From Clostridium sp. JN-1 (GTDB lineage Bacteria > Bacillota > Clostridia > Clostridiales > Clostridiaceae): DNA of 64,000 nt. The notes under the pieces were generated by a model. The model was not told where the DNA came from and ran no database searches. It was given only the letters and a program-made list of their open reading frames with translations. Of the stretch, positions 55,467 through 64,000 are shown piece by piece (position 1 is the first letter of the stretch; the number at the start of each line of letters is the position of its first letter). The stretch is from NCBI RefSeq assembly GCF_003718715.1, contig NZ_CP033465.1:1984001-2048000 (forward strand), in the 5' to 3' direction. Position numbers and translations under genes: made by a program.

Positions 55467-56363
55467 TTAAATAAAATAAACATTTTCTTTAAAAATAACT
55501 ATCCCATTTTCAGTTTTCAAATCTCTAGTTTCCTTCTTTATTATATTCTTCTCCCAAAGTTTACTTAATATTTCTTCCATATTTATATCGTAATTACTAA
55601 ATACTTTATCCTCTTTTATATCTTCAGAACTTAAAAAGCAATCCCTATCTCTCATGTAATTTAGTAAAACGTTAGTTAAATCTCTTATTGATTTATCAAT
55701 ATTTACTTGAAAGTAGTTCAATATGTTTATAATAGCATTTTCTACTTCACCCTTGTTAAAAAATAGCTTATCTACACATTTCTTAAATTCATCATTTAAG
55801 TTCATCGCCATAATCATTGCATCTTTACTTATCATATGACCAGAAGAGTTAACATATAACTTAGAATATTCTTCTGCACACTTAACTGCAGCTGTATATG
55901 CAGTATATATATCATCATTATGCATGTATTTTTTACAAATACCTATGTTTTTTAATAACTGCCCCAAATATACCATATTCCATCTTTCTCTAACCGAGTC
56001 AGGATAATATCTTTCATTATCATATCTTACTGTTATCTCCATATCTTTAGAAAATACCAATTTGGAAGATGCAAATATTCTGTGAATAAAACTTCCCTTT
56101 ATATCTTCTCCTTGAAGCTGTATAAATTTATTCTTACTCATCAGTTTTATATGGACAGGTATACCTTTTTCTTCAGTATAAATATTTTGAATATCCAAAT
56201 ATTTTTTATCCAGTATAACAAATAAATCGATATCAGATTCATCCCATAAATCACCTGTAACCATACTTCCAAAAACCATAACAGCAAGTACTAACTTGTT
56301 TTTCTTCATCCTGTTAACTACTCCGTTGAAAGCTTTTTGGTATTGTAAGATAGTTTTTGCCAT
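55467..56363 (-). CDS. Nucleotidyltransferase-domain protein
   Basis: The 298-residue protein has an N-terminal polymerase-beta-type nucleotidyltransferase fold: FGSMVTGDLWDESDIDLFVI supplies the GS motif and the D-x-D metal ligands. A helical C-terminal domain (about 150-250) resembles HEPN-like bundles of MNT-type transferases. Substrate unknown; it could modify small molecules (kanamycin-type) or nucleic acid. ATG 56363 follows GGGGGG at ten bases, with the longer frame starting at 56381 on top of the ribosome site. Confidence 0.82.
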   Translation of the reverse strand: MAKTILQYQKAFNGVVNRMKKNKLVLAVMVFGSMVTGDLWDESDIDLFVILDKKYLDIQNIYTEEKGIPVHIKLMSKNKFIQLQGEDIKGSFIHRIFASSKLVFSKDMEITVRYDNERYYPDSVRERWNMVYLGQLLKNIGICKKYMHNDDIYTAYTAAVKCAEEYSKLYVNSSGHMISKDAMIMAMNLNDEFKKCVDKLFFNKGEVENAIINILNYFQVNIDKSIRDLTNVLLNYMRDRDCFLSSEDIKEDKVFSNYDINMEEILSKLWEKNIIKKETRDLKTENGIVIFKENVYFI

Positions 56364-56461
56364 AGCATTATCGCCCCCCATTTTTAAATAATTAATAATA
56401 AAGCCACAGCATTTTTATTAATTGTTTAATTTTTTATATTATATAACATAATTGAATGTGA

Positions 56462-58255
56462 TTACAATTTTTTTGAGCTGAGCATATATTTTTCACATTT
56501 ATTATATACTTCATCATCTACAAGTGCATCTATATATGTTCCATTATCTACATATTCTTCTTTGTTAATTTTTGAATTTCTATGGAGGAATGCTTCCATA
56601 GATTGTTCTGAATATGGTATTAAATATTCTACATTTCTCAATTTACACGGCAAAACATTTAAAATTTCTTTTAGTAATAAATCAATATTTTCACCTTTTT
56701 TAGCAGAAATACAAACTGATTTAATTCCTTTGTTCTGATCTAATATTTTATTTATGTCATCTTCTGCTGCCTTATCCATCTTGTTTAATACAAGTATCAT
56801 AGGTTTATCCTTTAATCCCAATTGTTCCAGTATATCGTTTACTGCACTTATTTGTTCATAAGCATACTTAGAGGAACAATCTATTACATGTAACAACAAA
56901 TCAGAATAAATAACTTCCTCAAGTGTTGATTTAAAAGCTTCAACAAGATCATGAGGTAATTTTCTTATAAAACCTACTGTATCCGTAACTGCAGCTATTC
57001 TCGCATCAGGCAGTTCTATTACTCTAGTTGTGGTATCTAATGTGGCAAATAACATATCTGCTTCAAAAACTTTCTGCTTTTGCACGCCTTCTTTTAAAAG
57101 AGCTACTTCACATAGTTTGTTTCTCAAAGTTGATTTACCTGCATTGGTATAACCAACCAATGCTATTTTTTCAAGTTCACTTCTTTTATTTCTCTGAGTA
57201 CTTCTCACCTGTTTTATCTTTTTGAGTTCTTTAGTAAGATCATATATTTTTTCCCTTATATGTCTTTTATCAACCTCAAGTTTCTTTTCTCCAGGTCCGC
57301 GTGTTCCTATTCCGCCGCCTGTTCTTGAAAGTACAGTTCCAAGTCCGCTCAATCTTGGAAGTCTATATTTTAACTGTGCAAGTTCAACTTGTATTTTAGC
57401 TTCTCTGCTTTTTGCCCTTCTCGCAAAGATCTCAAGTATTAATGTAGTTCTATCAATTACCTTAGCTCCAACATTTTCTTCTAAGTTTCTAACTTGAGAA
57501 GCAGAAAGTTCATCATCAAAAATAATTACATTTGCGTTATACGACTGTCTGAGCAGCGCTATTTCACTAACTTTTCCACTTCCAACATAAAAAGCAGTAT
57601 CTATTACAGCTTTTTTCTGCAGTACTTCATACACTACTTTTACATTACATGCTTTTGCAAGTTCAGCTAATTCATCTATACTTTCTTGACTTTCAACTCC
57701 AACCAAAATAGCTCTTTCTGCATCATCTTCAATAACTTCAGTATCTTTCATTAAGTCTTCAGTATAGTTTATTACTTTCAATATATCATAATTGATACCA
57801 TCTTCGAGGCTAAGAGGCTGAGTAACTTGTGCAGTAAATAAATCATTTTGAATAGAACAAAATCCAATTGTCATTTTATTGCATTTGCCTTCATTTACTC
57901 CAAGTGCAGCAATACAATCTAACTTTAATTTAAGGAGAGCTGATAAATCTACTGCCGATAAAGTACAATTTCCATTTGGATGTGTATGCACTATTCTTAT
58001 TCCGGATAATTTTCTCTGTTTTATATCTACTTCAGGCATTTCAACAGTAGTGCTGTCACCTATAGCTACACTTATAATATTTCCTTTTCTATTTATCGCT
58101 GCACTAATTTCCCTATTCAAATTATCTGTAACTTCACACAATAAATTTATAAGATTATCATCACATAGACTATCCTTTGGCATTTTCATATCATAAATTT
58201 TTTCTAATTTACTTAAGATGGAATTTCTAACTCCATCGGTATTTCCATATATCAT
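56462..58255 (-). CDS. hflX: GTPase HflX, long clostridial form with JAMM-like N-terminal extension
   Basis: The 597-residue protein is much longer than the usual 360-430. Residues about 180-597 are a complete HflX: SGLGTVLSRTGGGIGTRGPG, the P-loop GYTNAGKST (368-376), DTVGFIRKLPH and NKMD. HflX splits stalled ribosomes with GTP. The first 175 residues form an extra domain that contains H90-T-H92-x7-S100-x2-D103, an exact JAMM/MPN metalloprotease-type signature, with Glu49 as a possible fourth residue. ATG 58255 follows GGAGGTGG. Confidence 0.93.
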   Translation of the reverse strand: MIYGNTDGVRNSILSKLEKIYDMKMPKDSLCDDNLINLLCEVTDNLNREISAAINRKGNIISVAIGDSTTVEMPEVDIKQRKLSGIRIVHTHPNGNCTLSAVDLSALLKLKLDCIAALGVNEGKCNKMTIGFCSIQNDLFTAQVTQPLSLEDGINYDILKVINYTEDLMKDTEVIEDDAERAILVGVESQESIDELAELAKACNVKVVYEVLQKKAVIDTAFYVGSGKVSEIALLRQSYNANVIIFDDELSASQVRNLEENVGAKVIDRTTLILEIFARRAKSREAKIQVELAQLKYRLPRLSGLGTVLSRTGGGIGTRGPGEKKLEVDKRHIREKIYDLTKELKKIKQVRSTQRNKRSELEKIALVGYTNAGKSTLRNKLCEVALLKEGVQKQKVFEADMLFATLDTTTRVIELPDARIAAVTDTVGFIRKLPHDLVEAFKSTLEEVIYSDLLLHVIDCSSKYAYEQISAVNDILEQLGLKDKPMILVLNKMDKAAEDDINKILDQNKGIKSVCISAKKGENIDLLLKEILNVLPCKLRNVEYLIPYSEQSMEAFLHRNSKINKEEYVDNGTYIDALVDDEVYNKCEKYMLSSKKL

Positions 58256-58307
58256 ATAACCACCTCCGTAAAACTACATAAAAATAGTTTTTATTTAAAC
58301 AAGCTTA

Positions 58308-59540
58308 TCATTCTTTTACTTCCAACTTTAAAATTTTAGCAGCATATTTAGCTGTACTTGCTTGAACAACTAATGTCACAATAATCGCCATAAATGTAAC
58401 TGCTGATATAATCTGTGCATTTTGAACTTTCATGCTTACAATCATACCTGCTAATGCCGCTGGTATAACACCAGTTTCTCTGGTCCACATCAAATACAAT
58501 GCTTCCCTGAAATTCCATTTTGCTTTTCTATCCCAAATTATAGAGAAAAATACTGAAACAGGTCTTGCTGCAAATATAAATAATAATACTACAATAAGTG
58601 CTTGACTCCAATACTGACCAAGTATATTAAAGTTAATCTGTGTTCCTAAAATCGTAAATATGAGTATTCTAAGTATCATTATCAAGACTTCCTTAAAATC
58701 AAGATGAACTCTCTCATCATCAGCATCAATTGACAATTTAAATACATCTTTATTTCCACATACAATTCCAAATATAAATACTGCCATAAATCCACTAAAA
58801 CCAAAATGTTCGGAAACAACATATGCACCTAACACAGCTGCTACTGCAATTTCTCCTGGATATCCACTAAATATTCTCATTTTTCCCCTGCCAAGAAGGA
58901 AAACCACAGCATATCCTATAATTCCACCTACAAATATACCTCCAAATGCCTTTACAAGAAGCTGAACTATACAGCTTGAAATTGAAAAACTTCCTCCTAA
59001 AATCACTCCAAGTATGGTAAAAGTTATAATTGCTCCTGCTGCATCATTAAAAGCTGATTCAGAAATTATAGTTTGTTTTAACTTACTGCTTATGTTCATA
59101 TTTTTAAATAGCGGAACCAATACAGAAGGATCTGTAGAAGCTATAACTGATCCAAGCAAAAGTGCATATATAAAATCTATTTTAAGTACCTTGGATGCAA
59201 AAAATCCAGTAATGAACGTAGATATTATAACTCCTAGTGTAGCTAAAAGCGTTACAGATACCTTTACCTTATTTAATATCTTAAGTTTAACTTCTCGTCC
59301 TCCATCATATAATATATATGCTGCCCCAAAATTTAAAATTAATTGATTTTCAATCTTAAATACATCAAAATTTACTATATTTAAAACTTGAGGGCCTAAA
59401 ATAACACCAGCCAATATAAATAAAACAACATCCGGTATATGTACTATTTTACTTAACTTGACACAAATAATACCTGTTAAAATTAAAATGCATAATAATC
59501 CCATTAAATTTTGAGTTAATAAAGTTATATTTCCTTCCAT
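58308..59540 (-). CDS. Cation:proton antiporter (CPA1/NhaP type)
   Basis: The 410-residue membrane protein has about twelve hydrophobic segments. ASTDPSVLVPLFK and SAFNDAAGAIITF contain the ND pair typical of electroneutral CPA1 exchangers. There is no C-terminal RCK domain. It should exchange Na+ or K+ for H+. ATG 59540 follows AGAGGT. It lies about 50 bases upstream of hflX on the same strand. Confidence 0.9.
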   Translation of the reverse strand: MEGNITLLTQNLMGLLCILILTGIICVKLSKIVHIPDVVLFILAGVILGPQVLNIVNFDVFKIENQLILNFGAAYILYDGGREVKLKILNKVKVSVTLLATLGVIISTFITGFFASKVLKIDFIYALLLGSVIASTDPSVLVPLFKNMNISSKLKQTIISESAFNDAAGAIITFTILGVILGGSFSISSCIVQLLVKAFGGIFVGGIIGYAVVFLLGRGKMRIFSGYPGEIAVAAVLGAYVVSEHFGFSGFMAVFIFGIVCGNKDVFKLSIDADDERVHLDFKEVLIMILRILIFTILGTQINFNILGQYWSQALIVVLLFIFAARPVSVFFSIIWDRKAKWNFREALYLMWTRETGVIPAALAGMIVSMKVQNAQIISAVTFMAIIVTLVVQASTAKYAAKILKLEVKE

Positions 59541-59756
59541 TTACGCTGTTTACCTCTTTTTCTACTTATTAATTAAGTTGTTATATAAATTGTCTTTAAA
59601 ATAATATTTTAACTTAAACTCATAATAAAGTAAAACATAACTTTAATCTGCAAAGCATAAATTGCAGTTATATTATATAAGGTATTGAAAGGAATCTAAA
59701 ATATTGTTAATATAAATAAAGAATTTTCAATTTAAAAATCGATTTGGAGGATCACA

Positions 59757-60284
59757 ATGGAAGATAAAATTAAAAACACATTAATATCAAAAGAACAAAT
59801 ATTAAGTAAACTTTCTGAAACAGGAAAGCTTATATCTAAAGAATACAAAGGTAAAAACTTATACGTTTTATCACTTTTAAGAGGTAGTTTTATATTTGCT
59901 GCAGATTTAGTAAGAGAAATAGATTTGCCTTTAATGATAGGTTTCATGACAACTTCAAGTTATGGTAATTCTGAGACATCATCTGGAAATGTAAAAATAA
60001 TAAACGATATACCTGATGACATAAAAGGACGTGATGTTCTTATTGTTGATGATATTATAGATACTGGAATAACTATGAATTTTGTAATAAATCATGTAAA
60101 ATCTTTAGGAGCAAATAGTGTAAAATGCTGTACTCTTTTAGATAAACCTACTAGGCGAAGAGTAGACATCAAGCCAGACTTTTTCTGCTTCAAAATTCCA
60201 GATGTATTCGTAGCTGGTTACGGATTAAACTACGGCGATTATTATAGAAACATACCTTACGTATTTAACTTTGAAGAAAAATAA
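59757..60284 (+). CDS. hpt: Hypoxanthine phosphoribosyltransferase
   Basis: The 175-residue enzyme salvages hypoxanthine and guanine with PRPP. The PRPP motif VLIVDDIIDTGITM, LLRGSFIFAADL and VAGYGLNYGDYYRN are characteristic, and the length is normal. ATG 59757 follows TGGAGG. It is convergent with yunB across repeat element 6. Confidence 0.96.
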   Translation: MEDKIKNTLISKEQILSKLSETGKLISKEYKGKNLYVLSLLRGSFIFAADLVREIDLPLMIGFMTTSSYGNSETSSGNVKIINDIPDDIKGRDVLIVDDIIDTGITMNFVINHVKSLGANSVKCCTLLDKPTRRRVDIKPDFFCFKIPDVFVAGYGLNYGDYYRNIPYVFNFEEK

Positions 60285-60296
60285 ATTCTACATAGT

Positions 60297-60677
60297 AAAA
60301 ATATTTCATCGCACTATTTTTGATTTGAGATGACAAAAGACATAAAAACATAAGACAAAGAACAAAGGCAGAGGACAGAGGACATAGGACAGTGAAGGTA
60401 AGTTTTCTTCCTTACGTCATAAAACTAATTTATTTTTAGGTTCGTTTTGCTAATGCAAAACATCACTTAAGCAGGCATCTAAAATCTACGATTTTTAGAT
60501 GCCTGCTTACTTAGGAGAGTATCTTTAAGGAACAAAAGAATATGGGTTTCTTTAATTAAATTTTTGATAACTCGTTTCGCTAAGGCGAAACATTTCTAAC
60601 TTATATAAATTTAAAGATTTTTTTGCGTTAGCAAAAAATCAACCTTCTCTGTCCTCTGTCTTCTGTCCTCTGTTTTT
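60297..60677 (-). repeat. Heptamer-ended element 6, complete long form
   Basis: In inverse orientation to element 5: outer degenerate hairpin (60299-60321), a long decaying heptamer array to GTGAAGG (60395), gamma body with AAGTTTTCTTCCTTACGTC, a 16-17-bp palindrome GCAGGCATCTAAAATC...GATGCCTGC (60471-60506), GTTTCGC/GCGAAAC, alpha body and a TGTCCTCTGTC array. It fills the gap between the convergent hpt and yunB stops. Confidence 0.92.
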
Positions 60678-60682
60678 TTGTC

Positions 60683-61360
60683 TTACTTTTGATTTTGAAG
60701 TTTAAAGCCTGCATTATCCAAGCCTAAGTTTATGGAGGTTTCTGGAACTTTACCAACTATTATTGTTTCTGAAATTGGCACTTCATTTTTGATACTGATA
60801 TTTTTGCTATTAGGTGGTACTATAATTCTCATATTTGTATTAACTTGTACATATATTTTATGTCTTGTTTGATTTATTCCAGCACTTTCAAAGTTAGAAA
60901 TATACTTGGTTTCTATATAGCCTACAGGCTGCATCTTTACAGTTATATTAGGTCCCCAAAAAGCAAGCAAATTATTCTTTAATATATAACCTAATGGTAT
61001 CTTTATTCCAGTTTCTCCTATACTTCTCAATTGTTTTTGAGACTGAATTGCTACATCACAAGCTATTTTACTCATCTTTAAAGTATCTGCCTTCATCATA
61101 ACTACGCTGCCTTCACTATCTTTATCTATATGTATAATATCATCGTAGTTAAATTCTTTAGAATACTCATTTAATATGACTGAATTTATTGTCTCTGTAA
61201 CTTGAGCTCTAACTTCTGCTTCGGACGCTGTAATAATAGCTGGAGTTATTAAAAAGTTGATTATATATATATTAATCATAATTAAAGAAAATATTAGTAC
61301 TGCTAAAAAATATATTTTTATCTTTTTATCGATTCTAAATTTTCTTTTTATATTTTTCAC
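60683..61360 (-). CDS. yunB: Sporulation protein YunB
   Basis: The 225-residue protein has one N-terminal membrane helix (about 15-34) and an external domain: TPAIITASEAEVRAQVTETI, TLKMSKIACDVAIQSQKQLR and IPLGYILKNNLLAFWGPNI match YunB, a sigma-E-dependent spore-formation protein. The start is uncertain: GTG 61360 follows AAGGAA very closely, and there is no better candidate. It is divergent from the penicillin-binding protein gene. Confidence 0.92.
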   Translation of the reverse strand: MKNIKRKFRIDKKIKIYFLAVLIFSLIMINIYIINFLITPAIITASEAEVRAQVTETINSVILNEYSKEFNYDDIIHIDKDSEGSVVMMKADTLKMSKIACDVAIQSQKQLRSIGETGIKIPLGYILKNNLLAFWGPNITVKMQPVGYIETKYISNFESAGINQTRHKIYVQVNTNMRIIVPPNSKNISIKNEVPISETIIVGKVPETSINLGLDNAGFKLQNQK

Positions 61361-61499
61361 TTCCTTAAATTTAAATATTTTATACTTTCTAATCCATAAA
61401 TAGTGTTAGTGCAGTATTAATGATGGTTATTTCATTAATACTTTAATTTGTGATATAATAATTAAAATTAACTATTTTACATAAACAAGGAGGACAATT

Positions 61500-63899
61500 A
61501 TGGGCAAGAAGCGTAAAAAAGCTAAAGCTAAAACTCGCTTTAAGGCTTTAAAAACCACGCTGATTACTATTTTAAGTTTATTTATATTAGGAGCAGTAAC
61601 CTTTGCAGGAGTAGCTTTTGCAGCAATAAAAAGTGCCCCTCCTTTAAATGTTAACCAACTCTTAACTTTAGATGAACCTTCAGCTTTATACGATGACCAA
61701 AATCAATTTATGGATGTCGTAGTTACTGATAAACAAAGAAAAGTTATCCATTATAAAGATATGCCTCAAAATCTAAGAAATGCCTTCATTAGTATAGAAG
61801 ATGAAAGATTTTATAAACATAAGGGTATAGACGTAAAAAGAATAGTTGGTGTTGCATTTATAGATGTAAAAAATAAGTTGACAAGGCAATCTGGTTTACA
61901 AGGTGCTTCAACTATAACTCAACAGCTTGTAAAAAATACCTTATTATCTTCTGAAGTTTCCTTTAAGCGGAAGATTCAAGAAATGTATCTTTCAGTAAAG
62001 CTTGAAAAATACTTGTCAAAGGATCAAATACTAGAAGCGTATATGAACACAATATATCTTGGAGGAAGGGCAATGGGAGTTGAAGCTGCCTCAGAGCAGT
62101 ATTTTGATAAAAGTGCTAAAGACTTGAACTTAATTGAATGTGCATACATAGCTGGAATTCCGCAAAGTCCATCAGTATACTATGCTTTTTCTTCTACTTC
62201 TAAAAAAGATCCATCTATATACTTGAACAGAACTCGAACTGTATTAAAGAAAATGTACGAAAATGGATACATAACAGCACAAGCTTATAATAACGCTTTA
62301 ACGGACTTATCCAATAATAAATTAGTTTTTAAGCCTCAAAATTCTAATGACGGCAAACTCAATTATGAATACTTTACACTGCCTGCTGTAGATCAAGTAA
62401 AAAAGGCATTAGAAAGTAAATATCACTATAGTGAAAGTCAAGCAGAGCATCAATTAATGTACGGCGGTCTAAAAATATATACAACAATGGATAAATCTAT
62501 TCAAGATAATACTCAACAAACTTTAAACAATACAGATATACTAGGAAATAATTCTCCAAATAATATCGAACAGCCTCAGGCTTCAGCTGTCGTAATGGAT
62601 TATCACTCTGGAGAAGTAAAATGCATAATTGGAGGAAGAGGAGATCAACCAGCTAGATCTTACAATAGAGCTGCATCAAATAATTTTCTTAGACCTACTG
62701 GTTCAAGTATAAAACCATTAACAGTGTATGGACCTGCAATTGAATCAAAAGAGTACACAGGTGCTACAATTATTAATGATTCTCCATTAAGTAATGATAT
62801 TTCTCAAAAATATGGTTCTGATGGTGAAGGATATACTCCTAGTGATGACGACGGTGAGTATATGGGCAATATAACTTTGAGAACAGCATTGACACATTCA
62901 AGAAACTTAGCGGCAGTAAAAATAGAAGATAAGCTTGGAATTAATACTGGAATAGATTATGCTCAAAAATTTGGTATAACATTAGATGAACATGATAAAA
63001 CAAGTATATCTGCACTGTCTTTGGGACAATTGCATCATGGTGCAAATCCACTAATCATGGCAGCTGCTTATGGAACTTTTGGCAATAATGGTATATACAC
63101 TTCTCCTAAGCTCTACACTAAGGTAGTCGATAGATCTGGAAAAGTAATTTTACAAAATGATACTTCTACAAAAAAGATACTTTCCCCACAAAGTTCATAC
63201 ATTATGTATGACTTGCTAAAAGGTCCTGTTAGTGCTGAAGGTACCGGATCAAGTGCAAACTTTGGAGATATGCCTGTTAGAGGTAAAACTGGTACTACCA
63301 CTGATTCAAAAGATTTATGGTTTTGCGGACTTACGCCTTATTATTCTGCAGCTGTTTGGATAGGCAATGATGATGACTCTGTAATTTCAGGATACAACAG
63401 TAATACATCTGCTGCTCTATGGGCAGCAATAATGGAATCGATACATCAAAATTTGTCGCCTAAAGATATAGATATGCCTGATGGAATAATAACAGACCCT
63501 ATATGTGAACTTTCAGGTAAACTTGCAAGTTCTATATGCTATAGTGATCCAAATGGAAGTACAGTTTACAATGAATTATTTATAGATGGAACTCAACCTG
63601 GAAGTCATTGTAATATTTCACATTTATCTAATGGAATTAATTCATTCCTTAATAATCCTGTACTAAAAAAATTTAAAGGAAATAATAACAATAACAATAA
63701 TAATAACGAGAATAATGCTATTAACAAGAATGCTTCTAAAAAGAAAACGCATCAAGATAATAATCCGGACAATAATGTAGAAAATAATGTAGAAAATAAT
63801 AATAATACTGATACAAATGAAAATAATACTAATACTAATACAAATACTAATACAAATACAAATACAAATACAAATGAGGATACATCAACAGATAATTAA
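61500..63899 (+). CDS. Class A penicillin-binding protein (PBP1A family)
   Basis: The 799-residue bifunctional peptidoglycan synthase has an N-terminal basic stretch and membrane helix (about 17-40). A GT51 glycosyltransferase (about 60-245) shows [25 protein letters not shown] and [20 protein letters not shown] transpeptidase follows with the active-site serine in TGSSIKP, then SRN and KTGTT. The last 75 residues are an Asn/Thr low-complexity tail encoded by AAT/ACA repeats. ATG 61500 follows AAGGAGG. A strong terminator follows. Confidence 0.96.
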   Translation: MGKKRKKAKAKTRFKALKTTLITILSLFILGAVTFAGVAFAAIKSAPPLNVNQLLTLDEPSALYDDQNQFMDVVVTDKQRKVIHYKDMPQNLRNAFISIEDERFYKHKGIDVKRIVGVAFIDVKNKLTRQSGLQGASTITQQLVKNTLLSSEVSFKRKIQEMYLSVKLEKYLSKDQILEAYMNTIYLGGRAMGVEAASEQYFDKSAKDLNLIECAYIAGIPQSPSVYYAFSSTSKKDPSIYLNRTRTVLKKMYENGYITAQAYNNALTDLSNNKLVFKPQNSNDGKLNYEYFTLPAVDQVKKALESKYHYSESQAEHQLMYGGLKIYTTMDKSIQDNTQQTLNNTDILGNNSPNNIEQPQASAVVMDYHSGEVKCIIGGRGDQPARSYNRAASNNFLRPTGSSIKPLTVYGPAIESKEYTGATIINDSPLSNDISQKYGSDGEGYTPSDDDGEYMGNITLRTALTHSRNLAAVKIEDKLGINTGIDYAQKFGITLDEHDKTSISALSLGQLHHGANPLIMAAAYGTFGNNGIYTSPKLYTKVVDRSGKVILQNDTSTKKILSPQSSYIMYDLLKGPVSAEGTGSSANFGDMPVRGKTGTTTDSKDLWFCGLTPYYSAAVWIGNDDDSVISGYNSNTSAALWAAIMESIHQNLSPKDIDMPDGIITDPICELSGKLASSICYSDPNGSTVYNELFIDGTQPGSHCNISHLSNGINSFLNNPVLKKFKGNNNNNNNNNENNAINKNASKKKTHQDNNPDNNVENNVENNNNTDTNENNTNTNTNTNTNTNTNTNEDTSTDN

Positions 63900-63902
63900 G
63901 TT

Positions 63903-63944
63903 AAACCCTATTTAGATTAAGAATTAGTCTAAATAGGGTTTTTA
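63903..63944. terminator. Terminator after the penicillin-binding protein gene
   Basis: AAACCCTATTTAGA (63903-63916) pairs perfectly with 63928-63941. T5 follows on the plus side and T-rich sequence on the minus side, so it may serve convergent genes. Confidence 0.85.
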
Positions 63945-63958
63945 CAAACTTTAGATAA

Positions 63959-64000
63959 TTATTCTTTAGATTTAGGATTAAATATCAATGCCATAACATA
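63959..64000 (-). CDS. Possible 3' end of a convergent gene
   Basis: A minus-strand frame enters from the window edge and ends YVMALIFNPKSKE-stop at 63959, 15 bases after the bidirectional terminator. A hydrophobic segment followed by a short charged tail would fit a membrane protein. Only 13 codons are visible, so the call rests on position. Confidence 0.35.
   Translation of the reverse strand, partial: YVMALIFNPKSKE

Noticed and set aside
37462-60677. Heptamer arrays as CRISPR repeats
   Set aside because: Units are seven bases long, directly abutting, without spacers, and no cas genes are present.

Overview
The window looks like chromosomal DNA of a low-GC, spore-forming, strictly anaerobic Clostridium (sensu stricto). 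The evidence is the strong AGGAGG ribosome sites and AT-rich intergenic DNA, the spore gene yunB and a BofC-like gene, a flavodiiron protein, an electron-bifurcating-type NuoE/NuoF pair, the SCIFF peptide and its maturase inside a ruv-que-sec operon, OrtA/OrtB and CWB2 cell-wall repeats. The overall style recalls the C. ljungdahlii / C. kluyveri cluster, but that is inference. No rRNA, CRISPR array, prophage or intact transposase gene was seen.

Layout. 1-2150 (minus): NuoF-like (cut by the window edge) and NuoE-like subunits, then a tRNA-Leu(GAG) followed by a rod-like 6S-type RNA. 2246-6086 (minus): polA-coaE-lytic transglycosylase. 6347-18450: an accessory, amino-acid-oriented stretch with a Cys-rich protein, three APC permeases, a cupin, an Asp/Tyr-rich protein ending near a run of twelve arginines, an M24 peptidase, an XRE-cupin regulator, ClpE and a DUF6483-like protein. 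18879-28383 (minus): a housekeeping run recJ-like/apt/relA/dtd/MBL/hemZ/hisS/aspS. 28669-37373 (minus): ruvA-ruvB-queA-tgt-yajC-TIGR04086-scfA-scfB-secD-secF. 37440-40720: a patchwork with a PNPOx-like flavoprotein, a lipoprotein, an amidase-domain exoprotein and a BofC-like protein, interspersed with repeat modules. 40880-47749: a minus-strand ortA-ortB-permease operon behind a consensus sigma-54 promoter, divergent from a plus-strand sensor kinase and sigma-54 activator. 48089-64000: fprA, a CWB2 surface protein, yebC, yigZ, a HEAT protein, a MocR regulator, a nucleotidyltransferase, a long HflX, a CPA1-type antiporter, hpt, yunB and a class A penicillin-binding protein.

The most unusual signal is a family of intergenic elements at six places (37462, 38091, 40031, 47751, 52197, 60297). 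Their ends are inverted arrays of a heptamer, (G/T)AGGACA. Between them lies a palindrome-rich body assembled from interchangeable halves, and some copies are capped outside by small hairpins, including the GCGAAGC mini-hairpin sequence. Five of the six lie within about 10 bases of a stop codon, and one pair of arrays brackets the PNPOx gene. Other points worth a second look are an exact JAMM metal-binding signature in the N-terminal extension of HflX, a RecJ-like protein that has lost several metal ligands at the usual recJ locus, and an apparently complete sigma-54 control circuit for OrtA/OrtB without the rest of the ornithine pathway nearby.
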